Under the pieces are notes generated by a model, which had not been told where the DNA came from, made no database searches, and saw only the letters and a list, made by a program, of their open reading frames with translations. Source: Protula sp. h YS-2021 (lineage: Eukaryota > Annelida > Polychaeta > Sabellida > Serpulidae). From it: DNA of 64,000 bases. A program made the position numbers and the translations under genes. Positions within the stretch are counted from its first letter, which is position 1; the number at the start of each line of letters is the position of its first letter. This document shows positions 1 to 11,972 of this stretch, in pieces. Where the stretch lies: NCBI GenBank assembly GCA_949752745.1, contig OX457027.1:56424053-56488052 (forward strand), in the 5' to 3' direction.

Positions 1-699
1 CAAATTTTATTAGAAGTATCTTTGTTTTGTTTTAAATAAACAATAAAATTCTTGCATCAGAAAAATATACTGTGTATATGTTCCGGAAAAGAAAATTCAA
101 AAGGAAAAAGAGTAACAATGCGCGTATAATTTTCTCAGTTATGACCTGTTTAGGAGGGTCAAAATGTCGCAAAATGCGCACTTACTCCATTACTACAAGA
201 ACAATTAGGGAGATGAGATGCGCAACAAGCCACCAATAATACTCTAATCCTTCCGCACCCCCCCCCCCTCCTCCCCCACCCCTTTCCAGAGCCGCAAACA
301 TAATATTTGATAAAGCGCATGTAATCGACGAAACAGCAACTGTAAGTCCATAAGCCACGGAGAAGCACTTTTTTTGCCAAATGTCAAGAGACTTGATCCT
401 TGTAGCTGTATGAAATCAAAGCAGCCTGCAAGGGATATAGTTTTATTTTCATTTGAGACATCTACTCCTTTGCTCCAGCTGAAAAATTAAATCAGAAATG
501 AAAACGATGCTACTGTTGTGTATCCGGGATTAGACTTTATCTAGGGTAAAGCACCATTTATAATTATAATGTATTTAACAAACTTCAAGAATCATTGACA
601 AGAAATAGAAATGTTACGACAATGTTATAAACACATATTCACCACACGTTTACCGCATCATTGTAATTAAATATCTACCACCATATTGTTGCCCGAAGC

Positions 700-901
700 A
701 GGACAACACCCGACTGGAAAATATCCCATATAGGACATTTCCCTACTGGACAATACCAGACTTGGGCAAACCCTACTTAAGACATTACCCTACAGGTTAA
801 TTAAAGCCTTTGACAACATATTCTGTGGCAATTTGTCTTGAAATAAACAACAAATGAATAGTTACACTGTTTCGTTTCTTTTAAAAGTCGGGTGTTGTCC
901 T
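700..901. repeat. Foldback with 16-bp perfect inverted arms
   Basis: AGGACAACACCCGACT at 700-715 is exactly complemented at 886-901, with about 170 bp between the arms. Short motifs resembling the arm (GGACAtttCCCtact, GGACAATACC) recur between them. It looks like a small foldback or MITE remnant. No target-site duplication was recognised. Confidence 0.5.
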
Positions 902-1190
902 ATCGGGTATATTACAGTCGGCAATTGTCTCAGGCTCTGTATGACCATATTAAATATAAAAAATGTGTAGTGATGACATGTGATATATGTGAGTGTTATA
1001 TGATGAAAATATAGAAAAGTGGTGACCAAATGAGAAAAATGTGGTGAACAAGTTGTTGACAAATTTCGTCCACATCTCGAATATGGTGAAAGCTCTGTAG
1101 CTGTTAAGATCACCATATAATCAAGCAAATTGTTAATATGCAATCTTAAGAACCAGATTATTACCATATGCCGTAAACCTTGTGACTTAC
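860..1190. repeat. Block rich in ATATGGTGA/ACCATAT words
   Basis: The stretch is crowded with short words such as GTGGTGAACA, ATATGGTGA and CACCATAT. The same vocabulary, built round the palindrome ACCATATGGT, recurs at 24990-26290, 27050-27330 and 35105-35500. It is probably one diverged interspersed repeat family; open frames across it are not convincing genes. Confidence 0.4.
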
Positions 1191-2875
1191 GTATATTGTC
1201 GGTTCAACAACAAAAAATGGAAATCAGCGGAATATGAGCGTTACGTATTCTGTCACTGTAGGGGCCTACTCACCATGTCATAGTTTTTAGATTTTTACTA
1301 TTAACAATAAGACAAAACCCCAGTTCATTCATTTAGCTTCCACAATTAGAAAGCATTGCTGCAACTATGTTACTTAAGTTGAACTTAATAAACAGTCATG
1401 CAATGAGCAACTACCATATACCGTATACTGCAGTCTTCTATTCATTTTCAAATCAGTGTCTTGAGTAAAGATGACTGATAACTTTCTCTTGTGTTACTCA
1501 ATGTTAATTGCTGCAGCGGACGGATTCCATTAAGTGAATTATCAGAGAAACAAAAATGCTGGCGCAAAAACTGTTGCAGTTTATATTCACAACAGAAAAA
1601 AGTCTGTGTTTACGTTACATAAAACGTTAATCTTATTCTCCGTCAGTGCTTTCCACTCTTCTATCTATAATACCACTGTGATCATATTTCTCGCAGTAGC
1701 AGGGATCTGGCGCCATTTCCAGGGATATACCACAAGCATGAAGATAGTGAAAATAGGAAAATACATTACAAAGGCCTGCACCGTTCACACTACGTAAATA
1801 CTCCTTTCTGGGGTTCCCCAAGGTTTCAAATTTACTGGCTTAATTGATTTTCTCAAGATGCGTCTTCACCAAATTTTCACATTCAATAACCTTCAAACCC
1901 ACGCTGGTTGACGTTTTCTCTAAATGACAAAAATGTATCGTTTCTTTTCAATGATGTAACAGGCTCCATCAAATGCGCAGCGAGGATTGATTTTGTCCTT
2001 GATGTTCTGAAATATTTACTAATAACCACGCAAACTTTCAAGCTAACAAGATACAGAAATTGCCCGTCTATGGTTAGATAATGCCAGACATTTTTTTCTT
2101 ATTGCAAATTGCGGGTGGCTTTAAAATTAATAAAGTAGAAGATAAATCTCACACATTTGTTGATATACGTGTGACTGAATACGTATGCAAGGTGCTCTTG
2201 CGGTTTTAAAAATGTAATAAAACTTGTCGGCAGCAGAGAGAAAAATGTGTTTGACAAGTAAATTTAATAGTTCCATTGTGTTACTTTGTTTAATTTATTT
2301 GTTTTTTAAATGATTTCATCTTTTATTCAGAAATCAACATCTTTAAAATAACATCTAACGAGAACCTATTTCTCAAACCCGAAATATTAAACTGTTCTAA
2401 TAATAATATTTTTGAAATAACTTTCTCGTTTCGAGTAGAATTTTTAAAAAATTCAGCGTGATTTTGGTTTGCTTTTCCAAGCAGCACTTTTGTCAGTTCG
2501 AAACTTTCTAGCGAACATAGCTTACAACTTACTCTATGAAACGGCACCCCCCCCCCCCCAATCTCCCTCCCCGACCCTCATCAAGAATGGTACGTAACTG
2601 AAGCTGCTAATTTATATCAAAGACTTTAACGTGTTAATGGTCTTTCTTTTGTGAAAATCCTGTGTTATTGAAGTGACCAGAAATGTTGCATCCACGCGTC
2701 GTTCTTACAAAATCAAAATAAGCATTTCACCATGCTCAGCACATATCATTTATGTAACGCCAGAGGCTCGCGCGCAAGTGCTGCTGCAGACTTGCAACTA
2801 GATTTTTTTATTTGCTTCGGGTTTTGTTCACAAACATGAAAACAAAGGCTAAATCAAAAACCCAGGTGCTCAACT

Positions 2876-3070
2876 TCAGATAAAGCACATATGTGAGAAA
2901 TCTGGGGGTCCTAGGGTAAGTATGGTCAGAGAGGTATTAATGACAAAATGACGGACCAGTAAAGAGAAAAAAAGGCCCGAACCATTGGCCCCGTACAACT
3001 TCGATATACTCTTTGTAAGCCTTCTACTTGCCGAGTGTAAAACTCTGAGATGTTGTAATAACACGAAAGA
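2876..3070 (-). repeat. Dispersed repeat family R1, copy 1
   Basis: Read on the minus strand, this segment aligns by eye with 8975-9150 on the plus strand. Shared blocks include AAAGAGTRTAYCGAAGTTG, GGCCAATGSTTCGG, CCGTCATTTT and CTCTGACCATAC, in the same order and spacing. The short frame across it has no recognised domain, so I treat it as a repeat. Confidence 0.6.
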
Positions 3071-3555
3071 CAATATATGGTATTTTAAGCTGTCTTCCAC
3101 GAGGAGTCAATGAGTGCAGTTATGTCTTCTGCATGGCGATATCTCATGAAGCGCTTCAGATAGGCGCTTTGTATTTACTAAAGAAGCAACCCTTCACTCA
3201 TTCACACGTGTGAAAATGTTGATAAGAGTCGTAAACGGCAGTATAATGCCGAATTCTGTTCCCCATCCATCGTCACCAGCTTCTTATCCACTTCAACAGG
3301 CCATGATTTGGTAGAAATTAGAGGCTACCTTTCGGTGGCCCTTATCTTAGAGGTGACATTGCACCAGTGAAAAAAAAAGTTTCATGCGAAAAGTGCCTAT
3401 GTTGTGTGATGTTGTGTGTCCGACCGATTGGTCGACATATGTGAAGTTTCACAACTGAGATGTGCTTTGGCGGACGGCATCCTGGCCAAGGGTTCCAACT
3501 AGTATGAGCGGGAAAAATCAAACTTATTTTCTTATTTATGCATGTATATAAATAC

Positions 3556-3608
3556 ATGATGATGATGATGTTGGTGATGAGGAGGAGGAGGAGATGATGA
3601 TGATGATA

Positions 3609-3656
<48 letters not shown>

Positions 3657-3747
3657 GTGGTGATGATGATGATGATGATGATAATAATAATGATGATGAT
3701 GATTATTATTATTATTATGACTATAATGATGATGATGGTGGTGGTGG

Positions 3748-3841
<94 letters not shown>
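3556..3841 (+). repeat. (ATG)n/(GAT)n trinucleotide microsatellite
   Basis: About 285 bp of ATG/GAT repeats with short interruptions (GGTGGT, ATAATA, TTATTA). It produces spurious poly-Met, poly-Asp and, on the minus strand, poly-His frames; these are not genes. Confidence 0.97.
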
Positions 3842-3920
3842 AACATATCCTCAGTGTATAGGAAGACTGCAATGCTATTATTTTTCTACCCAAAGAACAG
3901 GACCGCTGATGCCTCTTCTT

Positions 3921-3922
<2 letters not shown>

Positions 3923-3988
<66 letters not shown>
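3923..3988 (+). repeat. (CT)n dinucleotide microsatellite
   Basis: An uninterrupted CT tract of roughly 32 units, about 80 bp after the ATG microsatellite. Confidence 0.97.
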
Positions 3989-3990
<2 letters not shown>

Positions 3991-6249
3991 ATTTTACATA
4001 TATAGGGTTGTTCTGTCTTACCGCTAAAGCAGTTGTAATTTAATTCTAAAAGCGGTGTTTGTTGGATGAAACATTCCTCGGTTCTGTTCTACGTTTATTA
4101 ATTTTTGGCGGTGTTTATTCATTAACTCTGTCGTAATGCATGTGGAATAACTGTCTGATTGAGTGTATAACATTTCAAGCAACTTATTAAGTTGTTTAGG
4201 AGCTTTGATGCCTGCATCTCGAAAAACTCCGCAGAAAAAGTTTCAGGCTTTTTTTTGATCGTTTAAAGAAATGGAAGTAAATGTCTGTTATCAGCATATC
4301 CAACCTTTGCCCTCTGTAAATGAAACAGTAAGCAAAAACTTCTAACACTGCGCAGTATTCGAGATAAAAGTGACGAAATCAACAAAGATGTTTTGAGATG
4401 TGCATCAATTACACTGGATTCCGAAAGTTTATTCTGGTTCCCATAGCCCTGTCATAATCTAATTCAACTGAATACCGGTAAAGATTGATCATTTCTTTCG
4501 TGTAGTCAGTGGAAAGTAAGCGTACGAATTAATGTTCAGGTTAAACGCAAGTATAGCAGAAGCCAAAAATGTTGTAGCATGCTGCAGGTGCAATCAGCGG
4601 TATCCCCAACCCGATGCTACGCATCTTCACTTAAATACTTGAATGCTTACGGAGAACGGTGGTAACTCTGCCGTAAGAATGCGATCCAAGCTTGAAAATA
4701 GTTCTTTCTTGATTAACCAAAGGGTGCCGAGGGTGGAGGTGGGGGAGGATATAGACCACTTGGCATCATATATGTTACTATGCGTGTCCAAAAAGGCGTG
4801 GAAAGAGTGGGATGGGTAATTTTGTGGCCAGGCGCGGCCAGGGCAGAGTGCCATTTTCGTTTAAGTGTGAAAATTTTTATTTAATATTCCGCGTTTCCCA
4901 CAAAAAAGGAGGGTCCTTTCGTACCGGCACTCCGCGTTTGGTTGCAAAGGTTACACTCGAACAACTTACCACTCTGCATTTTGTGGTCGTTTTTAAAAAG
5001 TTATGAACATGCATGGTAACCAGTTGGTACTTGAGCGTCCAACTGGTGAAGGGGGGAAGGAGGGCGGGGCATGAAGTACGTACACACGGGGCGAGATTGG
5101 GGTTGTGCATGTGGTTGTGTAATGTGCAGCCAGTCCCATCACAAATTTGCAAGCAGGTGGGGAGGGTCGAAAAGCACTAGAATGCCATTACTTTGGCTGC
5201 GCGGATTTTTAATTCTTTGTGTTGAGCGTTCTTAAAAATGCTTCAGCAACATAAAGTAATATTTCTTTTATTGTTAATATTAATCCTGAAATATATTTTC
5301 AAATATTCTTTGTGAAATTTACATAGATACATATTTCATACAAAGACCAGTTCACTTGATTAACATCGCATCAGCAAAGTTACATATTGTAAGCTGTGGA
5401 AATTGAAAAGACCGTGTGATGAAAGACGTCTTTAAAAATCGATTCAGAAACAACTTCCCTTTCTATCATATCTTATATGACAAGAAAACTAATTTTTCAA
5501 GGATATCCAAATTTCTTTATCCAAAACTTAATATGACATTGATGGTTAAGTAGGAACGAATGACGGACGTTTACTTGAATAATTATTTGCTCTTATATCC
5601 TTTTCAGAAGGGAAAGTGTATGGTTACATCCCTTTTTAATAACATGCTGACGGCGTATCAAGACAGAGGCTGTCAAAATATCAAGTAACTTTAACAAAAC
5701 CAGTATCTTTTCTTTTTCAACGACATTTGCCCTTTCAATGTCACTTCAATTGTCCAGCATGACAGCAATTTCTTCGCGATATTTGCCTTAATTGTGACAC
5801 TTTTTAACAAGTTTTTTTATTTTTTATTTATTTTTAGCAAACTTATTTTAGGCAGTTAAAACCTAAAACCGTGGAAGCAAAAAAACCAGCAAATGTCCGT
5901 GAAATTGGTTTGATAAATTGGATGAATTCAAGGCTGTAGAAATTACTTAAATGAATTAATTTGGAGATAACTAGGCCTGCCAGTTACTGGGCCACTTCCA
6001 CGCCGCGTTCTCTTCACAGTCTGTAAAATAAACAGATTTTAAATTCATCAACAATTGAGTAACAATTACAAGGCCGCTATCACTACGAGAAACCTATAGT
6101 ATTGGGGGAATATATACTGGCCCCTAACAAATTATGGAGGGTAGGGGAGAGTCGTTGTGCCTGGGAGGTTGGACGGAAGAACTAAGTGCTGTGTTTGATG
6201 TCATGATGCCGGTGGTAGGGATAACAGGTCGTGTAATGTTGGTCCAGCT

Positions 6250-6470
6250 GTGTTTAAAATGTCGCGGCGACGGTCTGAGCACATAGGTGATGTGTGTGAG
6301 GGTGTCGCAGGAGTGAACGCCATGGCGTACTTCGGCCTTGGTATGGGGTTGCGGTTGGCTTATGGCTTCTTTCGCGTGTATTTGCAGTTGGTGTGTGGTT
6401 GCGAATTGCATGTAGTTGCGGTTGGCATGCATTTGCGGTTTGCGGGTAGTTGTTTGTCGTAGCGCACAGT
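6250..6470. repeat. Low-complexity GGTTGCGGTTTGCAT-like imperfect repeats
   Basis: Several imperfect repetitions of GTTGCGGTTGGCATGCATT-like words (for example around 6385-6450). Open frames exist on both strands, which is typical of such sequence. No domain is recognisable. Confidence 0.4.
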
Positions 6471-8591
6471 AAAACATGCCTGAGACAAATTAATATAATG
6501 AGGAAATCTCCCGAACAACAAAATCTCTTTTTATTTCCCATTGGTTTCTTTATAATAAAACCTGAATAATTCGGATAAATCTGAGTGACTTTTCCCTGGA
6601 AAAGCTGAACCGATTTAACCGATGGTCTCGGAAACTGTATTCTAGCAATTATAATTGGACAAAAATCAAATCAAACATCACGAATGTTTACATTCTTCAA
6701 GTAATGATGCAAATTCAAAAATCTTGTCCTTACTGCATCTGTCGATTGAAATTCCAAAAATAATGGCAATTACACAGCTTTTTAATGCAATCTACCCGCA
6801 ACTGATCGATGGATCAATGGACTACAAAGACCTCAAAGCGTAAGAGAAATTAACCGATTGATGTTATTAATCAAAATTGAAAATGTAGATAAAAAGAGAA
6901 ATACAGTTCTTTAAATCTTGTTGAAGGACATGAAAATTATTCAGAACACCAGTTATCTGCCTCTATTAATTCTTTTTCACTTTTGGGTATGGTCTGTTTG
7001 GGTTGGTTAATATTTTTGTTGGTTGGGGGAGAGGGAGTACTAATAGTGTCTATCCATTACAAATACATATTTTGTTTGCAATTCATTTTGACCAGTTTTC
7101 CTTCGATCTAATTTGGTCGATCAGTTCAATTAAAATTAAAGAAAAAACACCCATTATGTGATGGTATTAAATGGTAACAGCACAAAATTATTGGAAAATT
7201 GAGACCCCTCGGCTCTTTACTACCCACTCAAAATTGAGCTGAACATCAGAAGGATGTCAGATAGCAGATTGCCTATATTACCAACAACAGATCATTCAGT
7301 AAGCAAATCAAGCCATTACTGCATAACCCGAGTAATCTCGACACCTTGCTGATCTGGACAGTCTTGTCAGTCGCAGCGATGTCCGTATTAACCAGGTTTT
7401 ACTGTAATTGCAATTCATATGTAGTGGCTGTTATAATGCAGACTGGCAGTTAACTCTCATGGTGCTTGTTCACTGTAATCAATTCGGATTTCAACTTTTT
7501 TACGCCATGTTAGAAGAAGGTGGGTTAATTAGTGTCGAACGAATTGCATGTGAGTTGATGAGAGCAACAAATTTAAGACAGTGTTGAAAAACAGTTTATT
7601 AATAGTTTTTTTTCCTTCGCTGTTAAAAAGTCGTTTCAAAGAAAAAGAGAGTAATTGATTAACCGTATTTCTTAATAAACTTTAAAAAAAACTTTAAATA
7701 AGGCTTTTTTCATTGATGTCACTAGGTTGAAGGTTAATTACAAATAGATTTAAATGTGGTGAAAAGAATGCTTTAGCTTCAGTTCTTCCCGGGTGCTGAC
7801 AACATTTATGTCACTTCCCATTATGTAAAATCCCTCATTCCCATAATGTATGGGCGATGTCCCAGCGCACCGTTTCAATAAAAAGATTCTGTTAAAAGCA
7901 CTTTTAGTGTGACACATGGGGCAGTGTGGTTTACTGAAAAGAATTTTAATATAGCTTACTTGTTTTTCTCCGCAACCGCATCCTGCGTGTGTATTTACAA
8001 AAAGGAAGATAAAATGTTCTGAAGAGTGGTAATATCCTATACTGGTATTAGGTGAATTGGAGATATAAGTTTGGTGTCATATTTTACTGACGCGATACGA
8101 TCCATCTGCATTCCAAAGTTATATCAGCGATGAAACGCTGTCAGTTAAGGTTATCTTTTTGCCATTTGTTTTAATCTTGTTTTCCACATCTTTCTCTCCT
8201 TTGATAAGTTTTGAATTGGAACAAAATTGCTTCTGTCTTTTTGTGTTTGGAATAGATCACAGCTAATTTACAGGGATTTAAATTCGCTAGTGGCTAGAAT
8301 CAATCATTGCCAAAAATGGTATTGAACACGCCACAGATCTTAGAAAAGCTTTAATATGTTTTTGAGAACATCAACAAAATTCAGAGCGAAACTGTTCGAT
8401 ATGCAAAGGCTCATTTGCACATCTTATTCAAGACAGACGAGAAGATGAGTTGAAGCAGGGGCGACTTGAAAATGAGAAAGAGCGATCTTTGGTAAATTCT
8501 ATGTGCTGGGGACAAATTATTCAATCTGGGCCAGGCATCGGCATCCACCCTTTTACCAGCTATTGCGGTAACGAGAAATATATGTTCGCAA

Positions 8592-8610
8592 GTGTGTGTG
8601 TGTGTGTTTT
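8592..8610 (+). repeat. Short (GT)n tract
   Basis: About nine GT units followed by a T run. Confidence 0.8.
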
Positions 8611-8974
8611 TTAAAAATAATTTTCGCAAACAAGTGTATTTCTATATCAAAGCTAGCGTGCAAAAATAAAATACAATGGCAACGAAATCCCTTTGCAATT
8701 CAGTAATACTTTTGTATGAATAACCAAAAACATTGTACGAAATACTGAACGTACAGAATAGTAAAAAACTGAAAAAATGAATAAGACTGAAAACAACCGA
8801 ACAAGTCCTGTATTTTTGTTAGAACCGTCAACTAATACACATATATCATCTCAGGGCCGGGGTGTTAGGGATATTTTGGTATTTTTTCCGTCTACGGATC
8901 GACCCGCCCCTTTTTCACAACCACAAAATGAACGGGCACACTTGTGGATTTCTCATAACTTCTCACATACAGAT

Positions 8975-9150
8975 GGAACCTCTGTGGCTATTTGCCTCTT
9001 GGTAAGTCGAAGACTTGCAAAGAGTGTACCGAAGTTGGGCAGGCCAATGCTTCGGACATTTTTTCCTCTTTGCAGGCCCGTCATTTTTTTCTTCACTGCC
9101 CCTCTGACCATACCGGCTCTAGGAGTCCCAAATTTTGCATATATATAGTG
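8975..9150 (+). repeat. Dispersed repeat family R1, copy 2
   Basis: Plus-strand partner of 2876-3070, with shared ordered blocks (GCAAAGAGTGTACCGAAGTT, GGCCAATGCTTCGG, CTCTGACCATACC). It is diverged and not evidently coding. Confidence 0.6.
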
Positions 9151-10402
9151 CTATATCCGAAGCTGTGTACCTCACTTTTTATTGTCGAATATGTTTTAAC
9201 TTTCTTTTCAAAAGAAAAAAACGCGAGCAAAAAAAGAGAACAGTGATTTTTTCAATCAACAAATGTAACACGGGAGGGCTTCAACGGCATTTGCACAAGC
9301 TCTTGCATTTGCCAACAGCCACACTGTACATTTCATAAATGACGTGTGCTTTATTTGCATACGTAGAATACGCTGAGCAACAGTGAAATTCTTGTATTGG
9401 CTTGATAAAAAAAAACGACGCATGGATGTAAAACCGTATCTGGTCATTGTAAATGCACTGAATGGTCATATAAATTATCAGCTTCAGCAACGCACCATTT
9501 TTGGTAAGGGTCCTTGGGGGGGGGGGGGGGGTTGGGGGGGCGCAGGAGGGGGTGCCGTTTCGTAGAGTAAGTAGCAAAGCTATGTTTTTTCAGAAATGTT
9601 GCGAACTGGCACGAAAGTTTCTTAGAAAGGTTTCGGAATCTGAAAAAAACAAAGCAAACCAAAAAGAGATTGAGCGGTTTTTAAATTCCACTCGATTGGA
9701 GAGAGTCATTTAAAAATATTCTTCTTTGGCCAAGTGTTTAATTTTTTGTCTTTGAGAAATAGGTTTTCGTTTAATGATGAACTGTAGACATATTGACTAA
9801 CGGTCCTTAACATGGATACATAGTTGAAAATGGAGTAGGGATTATTCTGGGGTTTAATTTCTTGCTCAGTGCTTCATTAGAATTTGTGTAAAACGCCGTA
9901 GGACGCGCACAGCAGCGTAGAATATCATTCAGCAAAGGCGTCGAAATCACGCAATAAATAACACTTACCAGATAGCGTAGGCAATAAATTACAGAATATC
10001 CCTGGAAAAATATTTTGGTAACGCATCGTAGACCGAGCAGTCGGTGGGATAAGTTTGAAGGGCCACAAGCAGGGGTTTTTGTCAATTAAAAACACAAGTT
10101 GTCAGGGGAGAAAGGATTAATTCTGTTTGAATGAACAAGACATGATTTTAAATATGTTTCCTGAACTGGTGACACCGAATTAATGATCCGTCTACTGAGG
10201 GGCCTATCGAAGTTGATCTTGAAGTATGAACTAAGTGTAAACAAATTACACAAAACTACGCATCCTATGCAGCTGAATCCTGATATTTCGTGTCGCATTT
10301 TAATGTTACACACTTTATGCTACCAGTTCTTCCAAAAGCATTTCTTTTGAATTACATATTCAATCCCATATGTCACTGCAACTGCTACTTGCATGTCAGA
10401 AC

Positions 10403-10559
10403 AGAAGAAGAAGAAGAAGAAGAAGAAGAAGTGCATTAAGTAATAGTAGCAGTGGTATAATTTTAGCAGTAGTAGTAGTAGTGGTAGTAGTAGAAGGAGT
10501 AGTAGTAGTAGTAGTAGTAGTAGTAGAAGGAGTAGTAGTAGTAGTAGTAGTAGTAGTAG
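10403..10559 (+). repeat. (AGA)n then (GTA)n microsatellites
   Basis: An AGA tract at 10403-10431 is followed by an interrupted GTA tract at about 10466-10559, with AAGGAG interruptions. The poly-Val, poly-Arg and poly-Thr frames over it are artefacts. Confidence 0.95.
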
Positions 10560-11814
10560 CGAATGAGCTAAGTAGTGTTATTATTTCTCTTATAAGTCTG
10601 GAGTTTTTACTTTCAGAGAATACTTCTGATTCCTTTGGAAGCATCTTTGAGCACTGACAAAATGCAAAACTCCATAGCTTACACATAGTGTCTCCTTACA
10701 AACAATTAAGGGGCGATTATTGGCGATATAGTCAAATAAGAGTCGGTCCATTCTGACATAGAGGTCAAATGTAAAATAAAGGTGGCATTAATTTCTGAAC
10801 AACACACAAGTAACGTAGGCGAAACACTCGCTCGAAGTTTATCATATGATCTGTCAATTATTTTTCTTTTGTCATTCAGGCCACAAGCAGATGGTGATTA
10901 AACTTACTTTAGATGGAATAATGGAAAGTGTGCGATAAAGAAGCCCATTGGCAATGGTTAACGTCGATTAATTATCATCTTTTTTCGAAAGCGCTTTTTT
11001 TGATGTTGATCTATAGAACCGATTTATGGTTATTTTAGACAAGTGGCCACACCGTGCAGAATTCTTTACCCATCTGTGAGGTCGCATGCCCTGATGTCTT
11101 CAACCAAATTTATCAGCTTACTCACAAAGATAACTCAGACCAAATAATGGCGTTGTCGAAAAAGTAAAACCCCGCCAAAAAGTGTAACACAATGGCTGCC
11201 TTTTTCCGCGGCCATCCCATCGAAGAGACACCATTCAAATTATTCTATAGAATAATCACAACTTTCTTTAAATTTATCTATAAATGTAAGATAATAAGTT
11301 TAATTGATTACTTTTTATAAATTTAATTCTATGGCCATGTGATGTTCAAATTAAAAAATACTAAATGTATTGGTGTAATGTGAAAAATTAGAAATGAGAC
11401 AAGACGGTTATATATAGCGATAGGAGGAAACTAGGAAAGCATGTTGTATATAGAGATATATAAACTAAGACAAGAAATATAATGGATAAAATTACGACAA
11501 GAGTCAATCAGTGATAAAGAAGAGAAAAGGGTAACACATGGAATTATCGCTTTTTTTAGTTATAAGAAATATTTTTATTCGCGGAATTTCATTTTCTGAA
11601 CGCTAGAGTTTTTAGCTGCATTGTCCCTCCATCACCCCCCCCCCCCCTACCCCCAACAAAACACTCAAGGGAGATCAGTATAGTCTGGAAGAAATGTCAA
11701 AATTTGAAAAACATTTTAATTACATTCATTATTTTAAAAAAACTGACTTTAACACTCTACAAACCATGCCTGCCCGCCAACAAAGTTACTTAATTTATAT
11801 TTCATTTATTGCAG

Positions 11815-11972
11815 AGCACAGAGATTGAGAAACTGCACATCACAAGCGATATTGCGTTTCGCTATGCGACCACTAATGTGACAAGTGAATTGGTCAACCG
11901 CGCCAAAACTGCCCAAGAGGTCACCTTCAAGGTCACACTCCCGCCTGCTGCATTCATCTCATCGTTCTCCAT
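11815..11972 (+). CDS. ITIH-like exon a (start of VIT domain)
   Basis: Acceptor TTTATTGCAG precedes it; donor GTAAGA follows. In frame from base 1 it reads STEIEKLHITSDIAFRY..., then EVTFKVTLPPAAFISSFS, the opening strands of a VIT domain. It ends in phase 2. It starts in phase 0, so an upstream exon is required. Confidence 0.92.

Larger units (their letters stand above)
1..11814. other. Repeat-rich region with no supported coding exon
   Basis: I found no exon here with recognisable protein similarity. The region holds microsatellites, poly-C/poly-G runs (for example near 260, 2548, 9518 and 11637), a 16-bp inverted repeat at 700-715/886-901, and two copies of one dispersed repeat (2876-3070 and 8975-9150). 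The ITIH-like gene starting at 11815 begins mid-protein with a codon-phase-0 acceptor, so at least one signal-peptide exon should lie here or further upstream. I could not pick it out with confidence. Confidence 0.6.

Noticed and set aside
481..540. Possible signal-peptide start ATGAAAACGATGCTACTG as the missing ITIH exon 1
   Set aside because: The frame stops after 11 codons and no convincing donor is present before the stop.
3342..3893. Long poly-His frame on the minus strand and poly-Met frame on the plus strand
   Set aside because: Both are translations of the ATG microsatellite with unrelated flanks; no conserved sequence outside the repeat.
6124..6541. Overlapping 95-117 residue frames on the minus strand
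   Set aside because: Driven by low-complexity CAACCGCAA repeats; open in several frames at once.
10370..10686. Poly-Val/poly-Arg and poly-Thr/poly-Leu frames
   Set aside because: Artefacts of AGA and GTA microsatellites.
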